DNA from: an uncultured Fibrobacter sp.
GTDB lineage: Bacteria; Fibrobacterota; Fibrobacteria; Fibrobacterales; Fibrobacteraceae
Assembly: GCF_947166265.1 (NCBI RefSeq)
Contig: NZ_CAMVDO010000002.1
Span: forward strand, 213,568 to 277,567
DNA: 64,000 bases
Direction of reading: 5' to 3'
Part shown: one piece after another, positions 60,304 through 64,000 of the stretch
How positions within the stretch are numbered: the stretch's first letter is position 1
Layout: each line of letters starts with the position of its first letter
Position numbers and translations under genes: made by a program
Notes under the pieces: generated by a model
What the model was told of the DNA's origin: nothing
The model's input: only the letters and a program-made list of their open reading frames with translations
Database searches by the model: none

Positions 60304-62052
60304 ATGTTCGATACTCTCATCAAGTTCTTCAATTTCTGCAATGCAGAAAACCGCCACAAATTCTACGGCTCTATCATCGTGGGAATCTTCAATTCCTTCT
60401 TCATGGCACTCCGCATCGGTGCCATGGCCGTCATGTTGCAAGGCGTCATTCGCCATGTACAAGGCGAAGCGCCGTTTACCATGGATACTGTCAGGCTCGC
60501 GCTTGGAATCATGGTAGCAAGCCTTATCGGAGCAACCGTTACCAAGCGCATCATGAGCATGTGGCAAACCGAGGGCGGTTACCGCACTTGCGCCTCCAAG
60601 CGCATCGAAATCGCCGAACACCTGCGTTACCTGCCCATGGGCTACTTCAACAAGAACAGCCTCGGCTACATCACCTCCGTCACCACCAACACCATGGAAC
60701 AGCTTGGCGATGTGGCAACACGCGTTGTCATGATGGTCACGCAGGGCATTCTCGACACCATTCTCATCATCGTGATGATTGCCTTTTTCGATTGGCGAAT
60801 TGCGATTGTCGCAACCATCGGCTTTGCGATTTTCCAATTCATCAACACGCTCATGCGCATGAACGTCCGCGCCGTTTCTCACGAAAAAGTGGAATCCGAC
60901 AGTAAGGTGGTCGAAAAGGTTCTCGAATACATCCAGGGAATCGCCGAAGTCAAGGCCTACAACATGACCGGCAAGCGTTCCAAGGAACTGAACGAGATTA
61001 TTGACAGGAACACCAGCGCCAATATCGGCATGGAACTCAAATGCGTTCCGCTTTCAAACTTGCAGACTTTTGTCGCCAAGCTCACGGGCGTTGCCATCAT
61101 GATGTTCTCGATACATTTCTACCTGAACGGCTCCATGGAACTTGCCAACTGCGCCGTCATGCTGGTGTGCTCCTTCATGCTCTTTGCGGCTCTGGAACTG
61201 GGCGGCAGTTACGCAGCGCTCCTCCGTGCAGTCGACATCTCGGTCAACCGCGCAAACGATATCTTGAACAAGCCCACCATGGACATCGATGGCGAAGACA
61301 TTGCCCCCGCCAATCACGACATCAAGGCCGAAAGCATCGATTTCGCCTACGACAAGCGCAAGATTATCGACAACGTGACGCTTTCCATTCCCGAAAAGAC
61401 GACCACGGCTATCGTGGGCCCGAGCGGTTCAGGCAAGACGACGCTTTGCCACTTGCTCTCTCGCTTCTGGGATGTAAACGCAGGTTCGGTGACATTGGGC
61501 GACCGCCGCGTGCAAGATTACAGCATGGATAGCCTCATGAAGAATTTCAGTTTCGTGTTCCAGAACGTGTATCTGTTCCGCGATACGATTGAAAACAACA
61601 TCAAGTTCGGGAATCCGAGCGCCACGCACGAGCAAGTCGTAGAAGCCGCCAAGAAAGCCTGTTGCCACGACTTTATTGAAAAGCTCCCCGACAGTTACAA
61701 TACGGTCATCGGCGAAGGCGGCGCAAGCCTCAGCGGCGGTGAACGCCAGCGCATCTCGATTGCACGCGCCATCATGAAGGATTCTCCGGTCATCATTCTG
61801 GACGAAGCGACCGCGAACGTGGACCCGGAAAACGAACGCGACTTGATGCTTGCCATTCAGGAGCTGACCCGCGAAAAGACCGTCATCATGATCGCGCATC
61901 GCTTAAAAACCGTGCGCCACGCTGACCAGATTATCGTCTTAGACAAGGGCCGCATCGTGGAACAGGGCAAGCACGAAGAACTCGTGAAGAACGGCGGAAT
62001 CTACGCCCGATTCATTGATTCTCGCCGCGAAGCCGTCAGCTGGAAACTGTAA
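60304..62052 (+). CDS. ABC transporter, YbtQ/IrtB-like half-transporter 2B
   Basis: The 582-residue partner of the preceding gene; its ATG follows the stop codon directly. Six helices lie in about 20-300; Walker A GPSGSGKTT near 369, signature LSGGERQR near 474 and Walker B IILDEATANVD near 495. It forms a heterodimer with 2A. Its stop overlaps the start of the MATE gene (TAATG). Import of a ferric siderophore is the favoured role; export cannot be excluded from sequence. Confidence 0.88.
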   Translation: MFDTLIKFFNFCNAENRHKFYGSIIVGIFNSFFMALRIGAMAVMLQGVIRHVQGEAPFTMDTVRLALGIMVASLIGATVTKRIMSMWQTEGGYRTCASKRIEIAEHLRYLPMGYFNKNSLGYITSVTTNTMEQLGDVATRVVMMVTQGILDTILIIVMIAFFDWRIAIVATIGFAIFQFINTLMRMNVRAVSHEKVESDSKVVEKVLEYIQGIAEVKAYNMTGKRSKELNEIIDRNTSANIGMELKCVPLSNLQTFVAKLTGVAIMMFSIHFYLNGSMELANCAVMLVCSFMLFAALELGGSYAALLRAVDISVNRANDILNKPTMDIDGEDIAPANHDIKAESIDFAYDKRKIIDNVTLSIPEKTTTAIVGPSGSGKTTLCHLLSRFWDVNAGSVTLGDRRVQDYSMDSLMKNFSFVFQNVYLFRDTIENNIKFGNPSATHEQVVEAAKKACCHDFIEKLPDSYNTVIGEGGASLSGGERQRISIARAIMKDSPVIILDEATANVDPENERDLMLAIQELTREKTVIMIAHRLKTVRHADQIIVLDKGRIVEQGKHEELVKNGGIYARFIDSRREAVSWKL

Positions 62053-63383
62053 TGCAGATTCAGCTTTCGGACCACTTCACCTACGGGAGGCTGCTTCGCT
62101 TCGTCTTTCCGTCTATCTTGACAATGTTTTTTACCACCATCTACAGCATTGTCGATGCCGCATTTGTCTCGAACTTTGTCGGAAAGACTTCTTTTGCCGC
62201 CGTAAACCTCGTCATGCCTGTCCTTATGCTTATTGTCGCTCCCGGCGTGATGATGGGGGCCGGCGGCAGCGCGCTCGTCGCAAAATTCCTCGGCGAAGGC
62301 GATAAAGAAAAAGCGAACAAGGCGTTTTCAACAATCGTGTATGCGACAATCGCTTACGGAATTACCGCAAGTATCACGGCATCCTATTTTATGGAAGGAT
62401 TAACCGCATTTCTGGGTGCCGACAGCGAGTTCCTTTCACAGGCGACCCGTTACGGGCGCATTGCTGCCCTTGGCGGGATTGCCTTCGTGTTGCAGCATCT
62501 CTTTTACTGTTTCATGGTTGTAGCAGAAAAGCCTAAGCTGGGTTTTGCGCTTACAGTTTTAGCGGGCATCACAAACATTGTACTGGACTTGTTGTTCATT
62601 GTCGTTTTGGAATGGGGCATTTCCGGAGCGGCCTTGGCGACCGTTATCGGACAGTCCGTCGGAGGATTCTCCCCGTTCGTATTTTTCCTATTACGAAACA
62701 AGACTCCCCTCCGAATCGTGAAACCCGTTTTCGATGGCCACGCGTTGTCAAAAGCCATGTCGAACGGAGTTTCCGAGCTGGTTACAAATATCGCCATGTC
62801 CATCGTAAGCATGCTCTACAATTTTCAGCTCATCAGAATTGCCGGAGATACGGGCGTTGCCGCCTATGGGGCAATCATGTATGTAAGCTACATTTTTTCG
62901 ACATTCTTTACGGGCTATTCGTTTGGACGTGCTCCCATCATAAGCTACCATTACGGAGCCCGCAACACAAGCGAACTCAAAAATCTATTCCGTATGGATT
63001 GCGTGATTGTCGCGGTTGCGGGTGTCGTGCTCACCGCCTCGTCAGAAGCGTTGGCGTTACCTTTGGCAAAAATTTTCGGCGGCTACGATCCAAATTTGTT
63101 CGAAATGATTCGACACGGCATCGTCATCTATTCATTCGCTTACTTGCTGATGGGCGCGAACTATGCAGGTTCCTCGTTCTTTACGGCCCTGAACAACGGC
63201 CTAGTTTCGGCTCTCATTTCGTTCTTGCGGACATTCGTGTTCGAAATCATCGCCGTGCTTGCGCTCCCCATTTTCTTCGGGCTTGACGGCATCTGGAGTT
63301 CGTGCGCTGTCGCTGAAATCGCCTCGTTTGCGGTTACTGCAATCTGCGTCGTGGCCTTCCGTAAAAAATATGGCTACTGTTGA
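62052..63383 (+). CDS. MATE family efflux transporter
   Basis: A 443-residue protein with 12 predicted helices in two similar halves. The typical MATE start LSDHFTYGRLLRFVFPSIL and the first-half motif GGSALVAKFLGEGDKEKANK are present. It uses an ion gradient to export organic cations or similar compounds. It is translationally coupled to ABC 2B (TAATG), which is unusual and suggests a linked role, for instance exporting the emptied siderophore after iron release. That link is inference. Confidence 0.88.
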   Translation: MQIQLSDHFTYGRLLRFVFPSILTMFFTTIYSIVDAAFVSNFVGKTSFAAVNLVMPVLMLIVAPGVMMGAGGSALVAKFLGEGDKEKANKAFSTIVYATIAYGITASITASYFMEGLTAFLGADSEFLSQATRYGRIAALGGIAFVLQHLFYCFMVVAEKPKLGFALTVLAGITNIVLDLLFIVVLEWGISGAALATVIGQSVGGFSPFVFFLLRNKTPLRIVKPVFDGHALSKAMSNGVSELVTNIAMSIVSMLYNFQLIRIAGDTGVAAYGAIMYVSYIFSTFFTGYSFGRAPIISYHYGARNTSELKNLFRMDCVIVAVAGVVLTASSEALALPLAKIFGGYDPNLFEMIRHGIVIYSFAYLLMGANYAGSSFFTALNNGLVSALISFLRTFVFEIIAVLALPIFFGLDGIWSSCAVAEIASFAVTAICVVAFRKKYGYC

Positions 63384-63416
63384 TTTAATATTCATGCAAA
63401 ATTCTGCATTTAAATC

Positions 63417-63977
63417 ATGGACAAGAATGTCATTGCGATTGGTTATGCGATAGCGGCGGCCGCATTTTATGCACTGAATGTTCCCTGCTCCAAAATGCTG
63501 CTGGCCCACATTTCGCCTGTGTTCATGGCGGGGCTGCTCTATATTGGCGCGGGGCTCGGCATCGGCATCCTCTACCTGTTCCATGTCAGGCGCGAGCCTC
63601 AATCGGAACGGCTCTGCAAAAAAGATTTCCCCTACACGCTAGGCATGGTCCTGCTCGACATCGCAGCGCCCATATTGCTCATGTTCGGCGTCAAGTACGG
63701 AACATCCAGCAACGCATCGCTGCTCGGGAACTTCGAAATCGTCGCGACAACGCTGATTGCGCTGTTCATCTTTAGAGAAAAGGTGTCTACGCGTTTGTGG
63801 ATTGCGATTTTATTTATAACGATATCCAGTTTCATTCTCTCGTTCGAAAATGCCGATGGATTCAATTTCTCGATCGGTTCCATTTTCGTTCTCGGAGCGA
63901 CCATCTGCTGGGGGCTAGAAAACAACTGCACCCGCAAAATTTCGGACGGTAGTGTCAAGGGTTTTTCGCAAAAATAG
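63417..63977 (+). CDS. EamA/DMT family transporter, apparently truncated
   Basis: A 186-residue protein with about five or six helices and one EamA domain (FYALNVPCSKMLLAHISPVF). Full-length family members have ten helices and about 290 residues. The sequence matches well up to ICWGLENNCTRKISD, the usual start of the second half, and then ends within a few codons. I found no continuation in the other frames of the remaining 23 bases, but the window ends there. It is either a truncated gene or one disrupted just at the edge. It starts 33 bases after the MATE gene. Confidence 0.7.
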   Translation: MDKNVIAIGYAIAAAAFYALNVPCSKMLLAHISPVFMAGLLYIGAGLGIGILYLFHVRREPQSERLCKKDFPYTLGMVLLDIAAPILLMFGVKYGTSSNASLLGNFEIVATTLIALFIFREKVSTRLWIAILFITISSFILSFENADGFNFSIGSIFVLGATICWGLENNCTRKISDGSVKGFSQK

Positions 63978-64000
63978 TTTGTTCCAACATCAGATCTAGG

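Overview
The window looks like a chromosomal segment of a Fibrobacter-like bacterium (phylum Fibrobacterota). The taxonomic call is inference. It rests on lipoproteins whose lipobox is followed by long Ser runs (GDDSSSS type), a Gram-negative envelope (TonB/ExbBD, TonB-dependent receptors, an outer-membrane barrel), and many short interspersed repeats both between and inside genes. No rRNA, tRNA or CRISPR array was seen.

Layout. 1-6.4 kb: the 3' part of an MmeI-like type IIL restriction-modification gene, facing a three-gene operon (tandem AAA+ ATPase plus two unrecognised proteins). 6.5-12.3 kb: a TonB2-type energy-transduction operon in the order DUF3450, TtpC-like ExbB, ExbB, ExbD, TonB, TPR, with repeat sequence in most of its gaps. 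12.5-25.6 kb: mostly ordinary genes (two lipoproteins, an S66 LD-carboxypeptidase, dGTPase, an M13 peptidase between 76-bp direct repeats, leuS, an SH3-like secreted protein, a DUF1016 gene remnant and an outer-membrane barrel). 25.8-32.2 kb: a metal block (DtxR-family regulator, feoA, an oversized feoB, a P1B-type ATPase with a DUF6110 partner) and a candidate iron-regulated small RNA. 32.5-42.1 kb: iron/xenosiderophore island 1 (TonB-dependent receptor, XusB-like lipoprotein, AraC regulator, YbtP/Q-like ABC pair, DUF3793 protein, flavodoxin). 42.1-48.9 kb: an AT-rich defence segment (DUF3990/DUF3791 toxin-antitoxin-like trio; small membrane protein, TPR protein, McrB, McrC). 49.3-64 kb: island 2 (two tandem RND transporters, a ZIP transporter, a second lipoprotein and receptor pair, a second ABC pair, MATE, DMT).

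How the parts may work together. Five transcription units in the two islands carry the same oriented box TTTGGAGTAGA upstream, and the AraC-type regulator encoded between them is the obvious candidate to read it. A second motif, TTAG-N6-CTAA, resembles the DtxR/IdeR operator core. It occurs at the dtxR-feoAB promoter, twice at the start of the candidate sRNA and once at the DUF3793-flavodoxin promoter; a degenerate version lies upstream of araC. The simplest reading is a two-tier iron circuit: a DtxR-type repressor controls feo, flavodoxin, an sRNA and the AraC activator, and the AraC protein then turns on receptors, surface lipoproteins, ABC importers and RND exporters. TonB2 would energise the receptors.

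The other striking theme is repeat invasion. Families of heptamer tandem repeats and hairpin repeats (types with TTCGACAGGCTCAGGG, CTCTCGT, CTAACCA, TGAGGTA) lie between genes. They also form protein sequence in FeoB, the TtpC N-terminus, a lipoprotein signal peptide, the barrel protein linker and the DUF3793 C-terminus.
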